From contig CAVPSQ010000004.1 in the NCBI GenBank assembly GCA_963708455.1, forward strand, positions 310,001 through 374,000: 64,000 nt of DNA, read 5' to 3'. The translations under genes and the position numbers were made by a program. This document shows positions 55,052-64,000 of the stretch, piece after piece (position 1 is the first letter of the stretch; the number at the start of each line of letters is the position of its first letter). The notes beneath the pieces are model-generated. The model was not told the origin of the DNA, did no database searches, and saw only the letters and a list, made by a program, of their open reading frames with translations. This DNA comes from CAIMUS01 sp963708455. GTDB taxonomy: Bacteria; Pseudomonadota; Gammaproteobacteria; Competibacterales; Competibacteraceae.

Positions 55052-58000
55052 ATGAACACCGCAATCGCCGTAGTGGGGATGGCCTGCCTTTACCCCGACG
55101 CCCGCAATCCAATGGAACTGTGGGAAAACGTCCTGGCCGGTCGCCGCGCCTTTCGGCGGTTGCCGGCGGAACGCCTGAATCTCGACGATTATGCGGGCGA
55201 TGGCCCGGACAGCATCTACGCCACCCAGGCCGCCGTCATCGAGGGCTATCGCTTCGACCGGCTCAAATACCGGATCAGCGGCGACGCCTACCGCACTGCC
55301 GACACCAGCCACTGGCTGGCTTTGGATATCGCCGCGCAGGCACTGGCGGATGCCGGTTTCCCGGAAGGCCGCGACCTGCCGCGGGAAAACACCGGCGTGC
55401 TGGTGGGCAACACCCTGACCGGCGAAATGTCACGCGCCGCGCTGATGCGGCTGCGCTGGCCGTTCGTGCGGCGGATGGTGGGTGCCGAATTGCAGGCGCT
55501 GGGCTGGGACGCGGTACAGCGCCGCACATTTCTTACCGAACTCGAAGCCCGCTACAAAGCACCCTTCGCCGAACCCAACGAGGAAACCCTGGCGGGCGGC
55601 CTGTCCAACACCATCGCCGGGCGCATCTGTAATTACTTCGACCTGGGCGGCGGCGGCTATACCGTCGACGGCGCCTGCTGTTCCTCGCTGCTGGCGGTCG
55701 CCAACGCCTGCTCGGCGCTGGCTGCCGGCGATCTCGATGTCGCTCTGGCCGGCGGCGTGGATCTCAGTCTGGACCCCTTCGAGCTGGTCGGCTTTTCCCG
55801 CACCGGCGCCCTGGCCCGCGACGAGATGCGGGTTTACGACCGCGATTCCGCCGGTTTCTGGCCCGGCGAGGGCTGCGGCTTCGTGGTGTTGATGCGGGCA
55901 GCCGACGCCCTGGCCTATGGTGCGCGCTGTTATGCCCTGATCCGCGGCTGGGGCGTGTCCTCGGACGGCGGCGGCGGCGTCACCCGTCCCGAAGTCGATG
56001 GCCAGTTGCTGGCCATCCGCCGCGCCTATCGTCGCACCGGCTACGACATCGCCAGCGTTAGTCTGTTCGAGGGTCACGGCACCGGCACCAAGGTGGGCGA
56101 TGGGGTGGAACTGCGCGCCCTGGCGACTGCCCGCCGGCAGGCAGACCCGAACGCGACGCCCGCCGTGGTCGGCTCGATCAAGGCCAATATCGGTCACACC
56201 AAGGCCGCCGCCGGCGTGGTGGGTCTGCTCAAGGCGGTCCTGGCGGTGCATACCCAGGTGCTGCCGCCAGCGACCGGCTGCCGCCATCCCCACCCCCTGT
56301 TCCAGGAAGAGGGTAACAACCTGCGTCCGGCCGGCAGCGGTGCCTGCTGGCCCGCCGACCGGGCACTGCGGGTCGGGGTCAGTTCCTTCGGCTTCGGTGG
56401 CATCAATGTTCACGTGACGCTGGAGGGTGCGGCCAGCAGCCGCCGCGCCACGCTCACCGGCCGCGAGCAAAAACTGTTGTCCAGCGTCCAGGACGCCGAA
56501 CTGTTCCTGTTGGGCGGCGACAACGCTCAGGAACTGAGCGACCAGGTGGAACGGCTGGCGGCTTACGCAGCCCGATTATCCTGGGCGGAACTGGGCGACC
56601 TCGCCGCCGTTCTCGCCCGGCAGCCGGGCGCGCGCCGAATACGGGCTGCGCTGGTGGCGGCCAAGCCCGCTGAATTGGCAGGCGCTTTACAGGTGTTAAA
56701 GGAACAACTGGTGCAGGGAACAACCCGCTGTTTCGATCCCCATGCCGGCGTGTTCATCGGCGTCGCCGATCAGGCCCGGATCGCCTTCCTGTTTTCCGGC
56801 CAGGCCGCTCCCGTTCGTTTGCATGGCGGTGCATGGGCGCGGCGCTTTCCAGAGTTACAGGCGCTCTACGACCGCTTGGCGGGGGAGGGTAAAATCGAGG
56901 GGGACACCGTATCCACCGCCATCGCCCAGCCGGCCATCGTCACCGCCGAGCTTGCCGCCTTGCAGCTACTCACCCGACTGGGCGTGACCGCCCAGGCAGC
57001 GGTGGAGCACAGTCTGGGCGAGTTGACTGCTTTGCACTGGGCCGGGGTGCTGGATGAAACCGCGCTGCTGGAACTGGCCCGTGTACGCGGACGGGCCATG
57101 CAGGACGCGCCCGGCGACGGGGCGATGGTCAGCATCGCCGCGAGTCGGGAACAGGTCACGGCACTGCTGGAGGGGATGACGGACTTGACGCTGGCCGGTT
57201 TCAATGCACCCTGCCAGTGCGTGGTGTCCGGCACGGCTGACGACGTGGAGCAACTAGTGCGGCGGGCGCGGCAACGGGGTCTGGAGGCGACCCGGCTGGC
57301 CGTCTCCCATGCCTTTCATTCGCCGCTGATGGCGCCCGCCGCCGGGGTGCTGGAACACCATCTGGCCGCCCTGCCGCTGCGCGCCCCGACGAAGTCGGTG
57401 ATATCCACCATCACCGGCCAAGCGCTGTCGCCGGATGAGGAGCTGCGCCGTTTGCTGGTGGAGCAACTCACCCTGCCGGTGCGCTTTACCGAAGCCTTGG
57501 AACACGCTCTGACCGGTATCGATCTGGCGCTGGAAATCGGCCCCGGCCAGGTGTTGACCGGCCTGGTCGGCGCCCAGAGCGAATTACCGGTTTTATCCGT
57601 CGATGCCGCCGGTCCGTCGTTACGCCCGCTGTTGCAGGCGCTGGGCGCAGCCTATGCCGCCGGCAGTCCGTTGAATCGGGAAGCGCTGTTCGCCGACCGC
57701 CTGAGCCGGCCCTTCAACCTGGATTGGCAACCGCTGTTTTTCGCCAGTCCCTGTGAGATGGCGCCGGTCGAGAAGCAGTGGGAGGAAGCACAGCGGCAAC
57801 CGGCTGGCTTGACCCCGGATTCCGCTCCGCTGCATCCGGGCTACGGGGTGCTACCCTCCATTGCCCGTGAGCCGGAGATGGCGGCCAATGAAACCAACGA
57901 CATTCTGGCACTGTTACGCCAGCGAGTGGCAACGAAAGCGGAACTGCCATCCGAGGCGGTCAAGGATGAGCATCGGTTGCTGGCGGACTTGCATCTGAAT

Positions 58001-60883
58001 TCCATCAGTGTCGGCCAGATCGTCGCCGAGGTTTGCCGAACGCTGGGTCTGCCGGCCCCCGCCGATCCTACCCAGTATGCCGAGGCCACGCTGCTGGAAA
58101 TCGCCACCGCCCTGGAAACGCTGCGCGCCGGCGGCGGCGCTGTCCCGGCACAGGAGACCGCCGTTCCCGCCGGGTTGGACAGTTGGGTGCGGGTGTTCGT
58201 GGAGCAGTATCGGGAAGCGCCTCTCCCTTCCAAATCACTGCGCAAATTGCCGGGGCAGGGCGGCTGGACGGTGTTGGGTGCCACTGAGCCATGGGCCCAG
58301 GCGCTGCGGCAGGCATTGGCGGCTCAGGGTGGCGGTGGCGTGCTCCTGTGCCTGTCGGCTCAGGCCGAAATGGACTGCATTCCCCTGCTGCTGGACGCCA
58401 CCCGGCGAGTGCTGGCGCAACCGAACGCCTGCTTCGTCCTGCTGCAGGAACGTGGCGGCGCGGCTGCTTTCGCCCGCACCCTGTTTCTGGAAACCGGTCG
58501 TCCCACCGGGGTGTTCGATCTGCCCTGGAACGACCAGGCGGTGGAACGGATCGTGGCCGAACTGGCCGTCACCGAGCGCTATCACGAAGTCCGCTATACC
58601 GCCCAGGGGCAACGCTGCCTGCCGCATTGGCAGATGGTGCCGGAACCGGCGAACGCTCCGCCACTGCCGTTAACCGCAGACGATGTGCTGCTGGTCAGCG
58701 GTGGCGGCAAGGGCATCGCCGCTGAATGCGCTCTGGCCCTGGCTCGTCAGACAGGGGTGCGGCTGGCATTGCTGGGCCGTTCCAGTCCCGAGCAGGATCC
58801 GGAGTTGGCCGCCAATCTGGAGCGGCTGAGCGCACTGGGAGCGAACTATCGTTATTGGGTCGCCGATGTCAGTGACGAAGCGGCGGTGCGCGCCGCCGTG
58901 GCTCAGGCGGAAGCCGAACTGGGTCCGGTGACAGCACTATTGCACGGCGCCGGCATCAACCAACCGATCCTGCTGCGGGAACTGGATGAAGCGGCCTGTT
59001 ACCGCACCCTGAAGCCCAAAGTGCAGGGTCTGCGCCATCTGCTGGCCGCAGTCGATCCCGAGCGGTTACGGCTGCTGGTGGGCTTTGGCTCCATCATTGC
59101 CCGCTGCGGTCTGCCCGGCGAGGCGGATTATGCTCTGGCTAATGCCTGGCTGGCCCGTGCGATCGAGGCTTACCGCCAGACTCATCCGCACTGCCATTGC
59201 CTCACCCTGGAATGGTCTATCTGGTCGGGCGTCGGGATGGGCGAACGGCTAGGGCGGATAGAGGCGCTGGCCCGACAGGGGATCAGCGCCATTCCGCCGG
59301 ACCGGGGCGTCGCCTTGTTTTGCGAGCTGTTGGCCCGCGAGCTGCCGACTTCGGCGGTGGTGGTCGGCGGCCGTCTACCGGATTCGCCGACCCTGCCTGT
59401 GGAACGGCCGGAGCTGCCATTCTGGCGTTTCCTGGAACAGCCACGGGTGTATTTCCCCGGCGTGGAACTGGTGGTTGAAACCGAACTGTCCACCGCTACC
59501 GATCCCTATCTCGACGACCATATTTTTCAGGGTGAACGCCTGTTGCCAGCGGTTATGGGGCTGGAAGCCATGGCTCAGATCGCCGCCGCTTTGCAACAGG
59601 ACAACCGGGCGCCGGTCTTCGAGGCGGTGGAGTTCGCCCAGCCGGTGGTGGCGCCGGCGGACGGGGTGATCACCCTGCGTCTGCTGGCGCTGGTGCGTGC
59701 ACCGGACCATATCGACGTGGCGCTGCGGTGCAGCCAGAGCGGCTTCGCGGTGGACCATTTCCGCGCCCGTTGCCACTTCGGTGGGAAAGCGGAGGCGACG
59801 CTGCTGGCCTGTCCCACGGACGAATGGATCGAGCTGGAACCGGAACAGGATTTATATGGCGGCCTGTTGTTCCACGGTCCCCGCTTCCGCCGGCTGACCG
59901 GCTACCGCCAATTACAGGCTACCCGCTGCTGCGCCGAAATCAGCGTTGCCGGTGGCAGCGGCTGGTTCGGGCGCTATCTGCCGGGCGAGCTGCTGCTGGG
60001 CGATCCGGCGTCGCGGGACGCGGCGGTACACGCCATTCAGGCCTGTATCCCGCAGGTCCGGCTGCTGCCGGTCGGGGTGGAACGCTGGTTGCCGGGCAAT
60101 TTGCAGCTTGGCGGCCCCTGGACAGCAGTCGCCCAGGAGCGCTGGCGGCGCGGCGAAGAGTTCTGTTACGACCTGGAACTGCATGACCTGCACGGCCGGC
60201 TGCGGGAGCGTTGGGAGGGCTTGCGGCTGCGTGCCCTGGCGCCGGTTGAACTCAGGGATGCCTGGCCGCCGGCCTTGCTGGCGCCCTATCTGGAACGGCG
60301 GCTGGGCGAGTTGCTGCCCGGCGTCTGCCTGCAAGTCGGACTGGAAACCGGATCGGAACGCCGGCAGCGTCGCGACCATACCTTGCATCGGCTGCTGGGC
60401 GCCGGGGTCATCCTGCTGCATCGCCCGGATGGCAAGCCGGAACTGGTCGGCGGTGTGCAAGCCGTCTCCTTCGCCCATACCGAAGCACTGACCTTGGCGG
60501 TGACCGGCGCCGGGCCGTTGGCCTGCGATCTGCAAGCCGTGCAGAGTCGTGCGCCCGAGGTCTGGCGCGATCTGGTGGGCGAGTCGCACTACGCCCTGGC
60601 CATGCAGATCGTACCAGTGCTCGGCGAAGATGAGCATGTCGCGGCGACACGGGTATGGAGTGCGCGGGAGTGCCTGAAGAAAGCCGGACTGTTGCCCGGT
60701 ACGCCGCTCACCTTGCTCGATCGTTCGGACGACGGCTGGGTGTTGCTGAGAGCGAGTAGAGTGGTCGTGGCGACTTATGTCGCCAAACTGCAAGAGCAGG
60801 CTGGGACGATGGTCGTGGCTTTGTTGACCGAACCGGCGCGGAGTGTGCAGGAGCAGCCTCGGCAGGAGGCTGTTGTTTCGTGA
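55052..60883 (+). CDS. pksE: Iterative enediyne-type polyketide synthase PKSE
   Basis: A 1943-residue multidomain synthase that makes the linear polyene precursor of enediyne cores. Domain order: KS (about 1-440; Cys209 in DGACCSS, His342 in HGTGT, His382 in NIGHTK), AT (about 590-880; Ser654 in VEHSLGE), ACP (about 950-1030; Ser984 in LHLNSISV), KR (about 1210-1400; nucleotide loop SGGGKGI at 1217, Ser1347, Tyr1360), DH hotdog (about 1450-1700; His1490 in DDHIFQGERLLPA) and a C-terminal phosphopantetheinyl transferase (about 1740-1930; ACDLQ and WSARECLKKAG). This order and the lack of ER and TE domains are diagnostic. Cys209 matches the CalE8-type position. The AT shows Glu instead of the usual Gly before His. 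Intact. Confidence 0.93.
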   Translation: MNTAIAVVGMACLYPDARNPMELWENVLAGRRAFRRLPAERLNLDDYAGDGPDSIYATQAAVIEGYRFDRLKYRISGDAYRTADTSHWLALDIAAQALADAGFPEGRDLPRENTGVLVGNTLTGEMSRAALMRLRWPFVRRMVGAELQALGWDAVQRRTFLTELEARYKAPFAEPNEETLAGGLSNTIAGRICNYFDLGGGGYTVDGACCSSLLAVANACSALAAGDLDVALAGGVDLSLDPFELVGFSRTGALARDEMRVYDRDSAGFWPGEGCGFVVLMRAADALAYGARCYALIRGWGVSSDGGGGVTRPEVDGQLLAIRRAYRRTGYDIASVSLFEGHGTGTKVGDGVELRALATARRQADPNATPAVVGSIKANIGHTKAAAGVVGLLKAVLAVHTQVLPPATGCRHPHPLFQEEGNNLRPAGSGACWPADRALRVGVSSFGFGGINVHVTLEGAASSRRATLTGREQKLLSSVQDAELFLLGGDNAQELSDQVERLAAYAARLSWAELGDLAAVLARQPGARRIRAALVAAKPAELAGALQVLKEQLVQGTTRCFDPHAGVFIGVADQARIAFLFSGQAAPVRLHGGAWARRFPELQALYDRLAGEGKIEGDTVSTAIAQPAIVTAELAALQLLTRLGVTAQAAVEHSLGELTALHWAGVLDETALLELARVRGRAMQDAPGDGAMVSIAASREQVTALLEGMTDLTLAGFNAPCQCVVSGTADDVEQLVRRARQRGLEATRLAVSHAFHSPLMAPAAGVLEHHLAALPLRAPTKSVISTITGQALSPDEELRRLLVEQLTLPVRFTEALEHALTGIDLALEIGPGQVLTGLVGAQSELPVLSVDAAGPSLRPLLQALGAAYAAGSPLNREALFADRLSRPFNLDWQPLFFASPCEMAPVEKQWEEAQRQPAGLTPDSAPLHPGYGVLPSIAREPEMAANETNDILALLRQRVATKAELPSEAVKDEHRLLADLHLNSISVGQIVAEVCRTLGLPAPADPTQYAEATLLEIATALETLRAGGGAVPAQETAVPAGLDSWVRVFVEQYREAPLPSKSLRKLPGQGGWTVLGATEPWAQALRQALAAQGGGGVLLCLSAQAEMDCIPLLLDATRRVLAQPNACFVLLQERGGAAAFARTLFLETGRPTGVFDLPWNDQAVERIVAELAVTERYHEVRYTAQGQRCLPHWQMVPEPANAPPLPLTADDVLLVSGGGKGIAAECALALARQTGVRLALLGRSSPEQDPELAANLERLSALGANYRYWVADVSDEAAVRAAVAQAEAELGPVTALLHGAGINQPILLRELDEAACYRTLKPKVQGLRHLLAAVDPERLRLLVGFGSIIARCGLPGEADYALANAWLARAIEAYRQTHPHCHCLTLEWSIWSGVGMGERLGRIEALARQGISAIPPDRGVALFCELLARELPTSAVVVGGRLPDSPTLPVERPELPFWRFLEQPRVYFPGVELVVETELSTATDPYLDDHIFQGERLLPAVMGLEAMAQIAAALQQDNRAPVFEAVEFAQPVVAPADGVITLRLLALVRAPDHIDVALRCSQSGFAVDHFRARCHFGGKAEATLLACPTDEWIELEPEQDLYGGLLFHGPRFRRLTGYRQLQATRCCAEISVAGGSGWFGRYLPGELLLGDPASRDAAVHAIQACIPQVRLLPVGVERWLPGNLQLGGPWTAVAQERWRRGEEFCYDLELHDLHGRLRERWEGLRLRALAPVELRDAWPPALLAPYLERRLGELLPGVCLQVGLETGSERRQRRDHTLHRLLGAGVILLHRPDGKPELVGGVQAVSFAHTEALTLAVTGAGPLACDLQAVQSRAPEVWRDLVGESHYALAMQIVPVLGEDEHVAATRVWSARECLKKAGLLPGTPLTLLDRSDDGWVLLRASRVVVATYVAKLQEQAGTMVVALLTEPARSVQEQPRQEAVVS

Positions 60884-60948
60884 GCAGAGCTTTCGAATTG
60901 GGCTGTTTGGTGACATTTAAGTAATTAATCAGAGAGCCGGTACAACCA

Positions 60949-61275
60949 GTGAATTGGCCTCAAATTATACGCGGATGTTTCGATAGCGATAGGGTTCTTT
61001 ATTCTGGTCATGCCAGACGCGAAATGCGGGATGAGGAATTTGGTTCTATTGCCGATCAGGAAGTCTATGAGGCGGTTTGTAGTGGCGAGACTATCAATAT
61101 CTATCCCGATGATAAGCCCTATCCCAGCGCCTTGATCTTTGGTGTGACAACTGCTCAGCGCCCATTGCACATTGTTTGTGCTTATGATAAAGATGACGAT
61201 TATGCTGTGGTTATTACAGTTTATCAACCTGATCCCGATCAGTGGGAAGAGTATCGCAGGAGGAAAAAGAAATGA
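60949..61275 (+). CDS. DUF4258-like protein (toxin-like partner)
   Basis: A 108-residue protein with GTG start. SGHARREMRDEEFG is the DUF4258-type core, followed by YPDDKPYPSALIFG and PLHIVCAYDKDD. DUF4258 proteins often act as putative toxins or mRNA-interferase-like partners paired with YgiT-type zinc-finger proteins. It overlaps the following gene (ATGA). Its base composition is more AT-rich than the flanking PKS gene, suggesting separate acquisition. It is not part of the known enediyne set. Confidence 0.75.
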   Translation: MNWPQIIRGCFDSDRVLYSGHARREMRDEEFGSIADQEVYEAVCSGETINIYPDDKPYPSALIFGVTTAQRPLHIVCAYDKDDDYAVVITVYQPDPDQWEEYRRRKKK

Positions 61276-61505
61276 AATGTATTATCTGCCATGGTGAAGA
61301 TATTCAAGTTACGGTAGTCAGCGAGGAACTGAAAATCGGCAATGATGTTGTATATGTACCCATCCAAATCCCTATCTGCCATACTTGTGGGGAAAGATAC
61401 TATGACCGTTGTACAGTGCAATTTTTGGAAGAACTGGAATGCAGGCTTAAAGATGGAACAGAGGCGCATTTACGTGAAGTTGGCAAAGTATTATCGTATG
61501 GCTGA
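61272..61505 (+). CDS. YgiT-type zinc-finger protein
   Basis: A 77-residue protein, MKCIICHGEDIQVTVV, with two CxxC pairs (CIIC and CHTC), the zinc-finger layout of the MqsA/YgiT N-terminal domain. The C-terminal DNA-binding domain of full MqsA is absent; only a short helix follows. Such short proteins regularly partner DUF4258 proteins as antitoxin-like modules. It starts within the upstream stop codon. Confidence 0.75.
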   Translation: MKCIICHGEDIQVTVVSEELKIGNDVVYVPIQIPICHTCGERYYDRCTVQFLEELECRLKDGTEAHLREVGKVLSYG

Positions 61506-61580
61506 GGCAATTGAAAAACTTTCATTCTATCCTTGATAGAATAATCAAAAACTGACTGATAAAACTTATTGATTAAGCTA

Positions 61581-62007
61581 ATGAACCGGTTTTTTGAATA
61601 CCGCCATATCGTCGGTTTCGAGGAAACCAACGTGGTCGGCAATGTGTATTACGCCCATCATGTGCGCTGGCAGGGGCGTTGTCGGGAACTGTTCCTACGC
61701 GAGCATGCGCCGGAAATTCTGCCAGGAACTGGAGCGCGGCCTGGTGCTGGTCACCACCCGCGTTGCCTGTGACTACTTCAACGAGTTGTACGCTTTCGAT
61801 GAGGTAAGCGTGCGGATGCGCGCCGGACCGGTGACCCAAAGCCGGGTCACGATGTTGTTCGAGTACTGGCGGGTGACGCCCGCCGGCGAAGAACTGATCG
61901 CCAGGGGGGAACAGCAGATCGCCTGTCTGCGCAAAGAAGGCGAGCAGCACGTGCCGACGCCGGTGCCGGCGGTATTGCGGCAGGCGTTGGCTCAATATGT
62001 GGAATAG
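61581..62007 (+). CDS. Enediyne-type hotdog thioesterase (CalE7/DynE7-like), frameshifted near 61720
   Basis: A thioesterase of about 142 residues that releases and decarboxylates the polyene chain from the enediyne PKS. Typical features are FEETNVVGNVYYAHHVRWQGR and CRELFLREHAPEIL, then after the break LERGLVLVTTRVACDYFNEL and YAFDEVSVRM. An extra G (ccaGgaactg) near 61720 explains the shift. The gene follows the DUF4258/YgiT pair and precedes UnbV. The Tyr and Arg in VYYAHHVRWQGR lie where the substrate channel residues are found in CalE7-like enzymes; that equivalence is inference. Confidence 0.87.
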
Positions 62008-62040
62008 CAAACCCATTACAGTTGAGGAAAGAGCGAGAGC

Positions 62041-63983
62041 ATGAACACCCTGTTCAATTTCCTGCGCCGCAAGGCGGCCTTGCTGATCGCCATCGCGTTG
62101 GTGGCGGGGCTGTACTGGATGATGCGACCGCCAACCTTGCCGGAGACCGATGTCAGCGTGCTGGCGGCGCAATTTCGGTTTACCCGGTTTCCCTTGCCGG
62201 AACTGCCCGGCTACCCGCCCCAATCGGTGCGGGCGGTGCATCCCAGCCTGGAACGGATTTCCGCCTGGATTTCCTCGGTCGGCGCCGCCGTGGCGCTGGC
62301 CGATCTGGACGGCGACGGTCTACCGAACGACCTCTGTCATGTCGATCCTCGCGACGATCAGGTGACGGTCTCGCCCGTGCCGGGCACCGGCGAACGCTAC
62401 CCCCCTTCGCCCTGAATCCGGCGCCGGTGTCTTACGATCCCGCGACCATGGCACCGATGGGCTGCGTGCCGGGCGATTTCAACGAAGACGGCTTGATCGA
62501 TGTGCTGGTTTACTACTGGGGCCGTACCCCGGTTGTCTTCCTGCAACAGCGGCCCGCCGACACTGGTGGCCTGCAGTTGGCCAATTTTGTGCCCGTGGAC
62601 ATCGTACCGGGTGGCGAACGCTGGTTCACCAACGCGGCCACGGTGGCGGATCTGGACGGCGATGGCCATATGGATTTGATCATCGCCAATTATTTCCAGG
62701 ATGGCGCCCATATTCTGGACGCCAACGGGACCGGGGTGGAGGAGATGCATAACACCAAATCCAGGTCTTTCAACGGCGGGCGGAAACACCTGTTGGTATG
62801 GACCGGCGCCGGTGGCGGCGCTAAGCCAACGGTGCAGTTCAAGGAACAGTCCGGCGTGCTGGACGAAGCCTTGGACCGGGGCTGGACCCTGGCGGTAGGG
62901 GCAGCCGATCTGGATGGCGACCTGCTGCCCGAAATTTACTTTGCCAATGACTTCGGCCCGGATCGGCTGCTACATAACCGCTCCACGCCGGGCCACCTGC
63001 GCTTTGCTCTGCTGGAAGGCCAAGGCGGCCTGAGCACGCCGAAATCCTTTGTGCTCGGCCACGATTCTTTCAAGGGCATGGGGGTGGATTTCGGGGATAT
63101 CAACGGCGATGGGACGCCGGATATTTATGTCAGCAACATCGCCGACGAGTACGCCTTGCAGGAGAGTCATTTCGTCTGGCTCAGCACGGGTGAGGGGCAG
63201 CGCATGAAGGACGGTGTTGCCCCTTATGTGCAGGCGAGCGAGCGGTTAGGGCTGTCACGCAGCAGCTGGGGCTGGGATACCAAGCTGGCGGATTTCAACA
63301 ACGACAGTGTACTCGAAGCGGTGCAGGCGACCGGATTCGTGAAGGGAACGGTCAACCGCTGGCCGGAGCTGCAATCCCTGGGTACCGGCAATAACGAGAT
63401 GATGAGCGATCCCCGCCACTGGCCACGGTTTCGCCCCGGTGACGACTTGAGCGGTAATCCCTTGATTGGCTTCTTTGCCCGTGCCGGCGACGGTCACTAT
63501 TACAATCTGGCTCGACAGGTGGGTATGGACATGCCGATGGTGTCCCGGGGAATCGCCGTCGCCGATGTGGACGGCGACGGCGATCTCGACGTGGCCGTCG
63601 CCAACCAGTGGGAGCCGTCCTATTTCTATCGCAACGACTGCCCGGATTGCGGTGCTTTCCTGGGCCTGGAGCTACTGTTGGCGGACCAGCAGGCGGCTGT
63701 CAGGGAACGCGCTGGTCATCCGGCGACGGATACGCCGGGTTGCCCGGCAGTCGGCGCGCAAGCAACCGTCTATCTGCCCGACGGTCGCAGGCTGGTAGCC
63801 CAGGTGGACGGCGGCAACGGCCATTCCGGCAAGCGCAGCCCGGCGCTGCATTTCGGCTTGGGCAAGCTGGCGGATAAAGACGCTAAATTAAAGGTCGTGC
63901 TGCACTGGCGTGGCATGAACGGCACAATCCACCAGCAAACTGTGGAATTACCCCCTGGCTGGCATACCCTTCAACTCGGCTGA
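62041..63983 (+). CDS. unbV: ASPIC/UnbV repeat protein (enediyne UnbV type), frameshifted near 62402
   Basis: A secreted or membrane-anchored beta-propeller of about 647 residues with N-terminal helix LLIAIALVAGLYW. FG-GAP-like calcium motifs recur: DLDGDGLPND, DFNEDGLIDV, DLDGDGHMD, DINGDGTPD and DVDGDGDLD. The C-terminal ASPIC/UnbV domain is complete (VGAQATVYLPDGRRLVAQVDG to WHTLQLG). A lost C in the run tac-ccccc near 62401 splits the gene; repair gives ERYPPFALNPAP. UnbV is one of the conserved enediyne cassette proteins of unclear function. It is the last complete gene here. Confidence 0.87.
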
Positions 63984-64000
63984 AGGAAGGAGAAACACGA
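63984..64000 (+). promoter_or_regulatory. Ribosome binding site of the next gene, cut by the window edge
   Basis: The sequence aggaaggagaaacacga after the UnbV stop is a strong Shine-Dalgarno site (AGGAGA). The following gene should start within a few bases beyond 64000; UnbU would be the expected product. Confidence 0.6.

Noticed and set aside
55430..56470. 346-codon minus-strand frame inside the PKS gene
   Set aside because: Antisense to the KS domain; no ribosome binding site or motif.
55052..60883. PUFA (omega-3) synthase subunit
   Set aside because: Only one ACP, one KS and one DH, with a C-terminal phosphopantetheinyl transferase and UnbL/UnbV neighbours; this is the enediyne pattern.

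Overview
This window is GC-rich chromosomal DNA from a gammaproteobacterium. The evidence is the gene content and order: aroA-cmk-rpsA-ihfB-lapA, dnaA-dnaN-recF-gyrB, bioH-bioC, tldD-nitrilase, argA, rsmJ and mrcB. The PEP-CTERM proteins, Uma2 and Rpn-type nuclease genes and MenB/MenE suggest an environmental, possibly floc- or biofilm-forming lineage such as a Competibacter-like bacterium; that placement is inference. The dnaA-dnaN gap holds ten DnaA boxes beside a very AT-rich stretch, so the window very probably spans oriC.

Layout. 1-10.4 kb: cell wall and housekeeping genes (mrcB end, TPR lipoprotein, yoaA, tldD, nitrilase, prkB, argA, rsmJ). 10.45-11.13 kb: remnant of an insertion sequence with inverted ends. 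11.2-13.6 kb: gspB-gspA. 13.7-19.6 kb: an island-like block with a 27-bp inverted repeat, a secreted HAD/2H fusion, a sulfatase, and a thiamine-diphosphate enzyme whose middle is replaced by a membrane-protein gene. 19.6-33 kb: bioH-bioC, perM-like, phoH-like, gcvR-like, the lapA-ihfB-rpsA-cmk-aroA operon, an LpxO-like hydroxylase, rarD, and menE with a thioesterase. 33-40 kb: an accessory block with Uma2, a probable NTP-dependent conflict system (DUF4062 protein, MoxR ATPase, vWA protein, helical protein, formylglycine-generating-enzyme-like protein) and an Rpn-like nuclease. 40.2-48.5 kb: menB, an SMP-30-like gene, gyrB-recF-dnaN-oriC-dnaA. 48.7-50.9 kb: two ABC-2 permeases. 51-53.4 kb: two PEP-CTERM proteins behind a probable sigma-54 promoter with repeated upstream sites. 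53.5-54.1 kb: a toxin/immunity-like pair between perfect 29-bp direct repeats. 54.1-64 kb: a core enediyne polyketide cassette.

The most exciting locus is the right end. A DUF1702 (UnbL-type) protein, a 1943-residue iterative PKS with the KS-AT-ACP-KR-DH-PPTase order of enediyne synthases, a hotdog thioesterase of the CalE7/DynE7 type and an ASPIC/UnbV repeat protein lie in one direction. This is the conserved enediyne warhead set except UnbU, which would be expected just beyond base 64000. A DUF4258/YgiT-type zinc-finger pair sits inside the cassette. The second locus of note is the DUF4062-MoxR-vWA-FGE cluster at 34-39 kb.

Many otherwise normal genes, including the essential gyrB, carry single-base frameshifts, mostly apparent one-base insertions. 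These are most simply sequencing or assembly errors. I annotate such genes over their full span and mark the shift. No rRNA, tRNA or CRISPR array was recognised.
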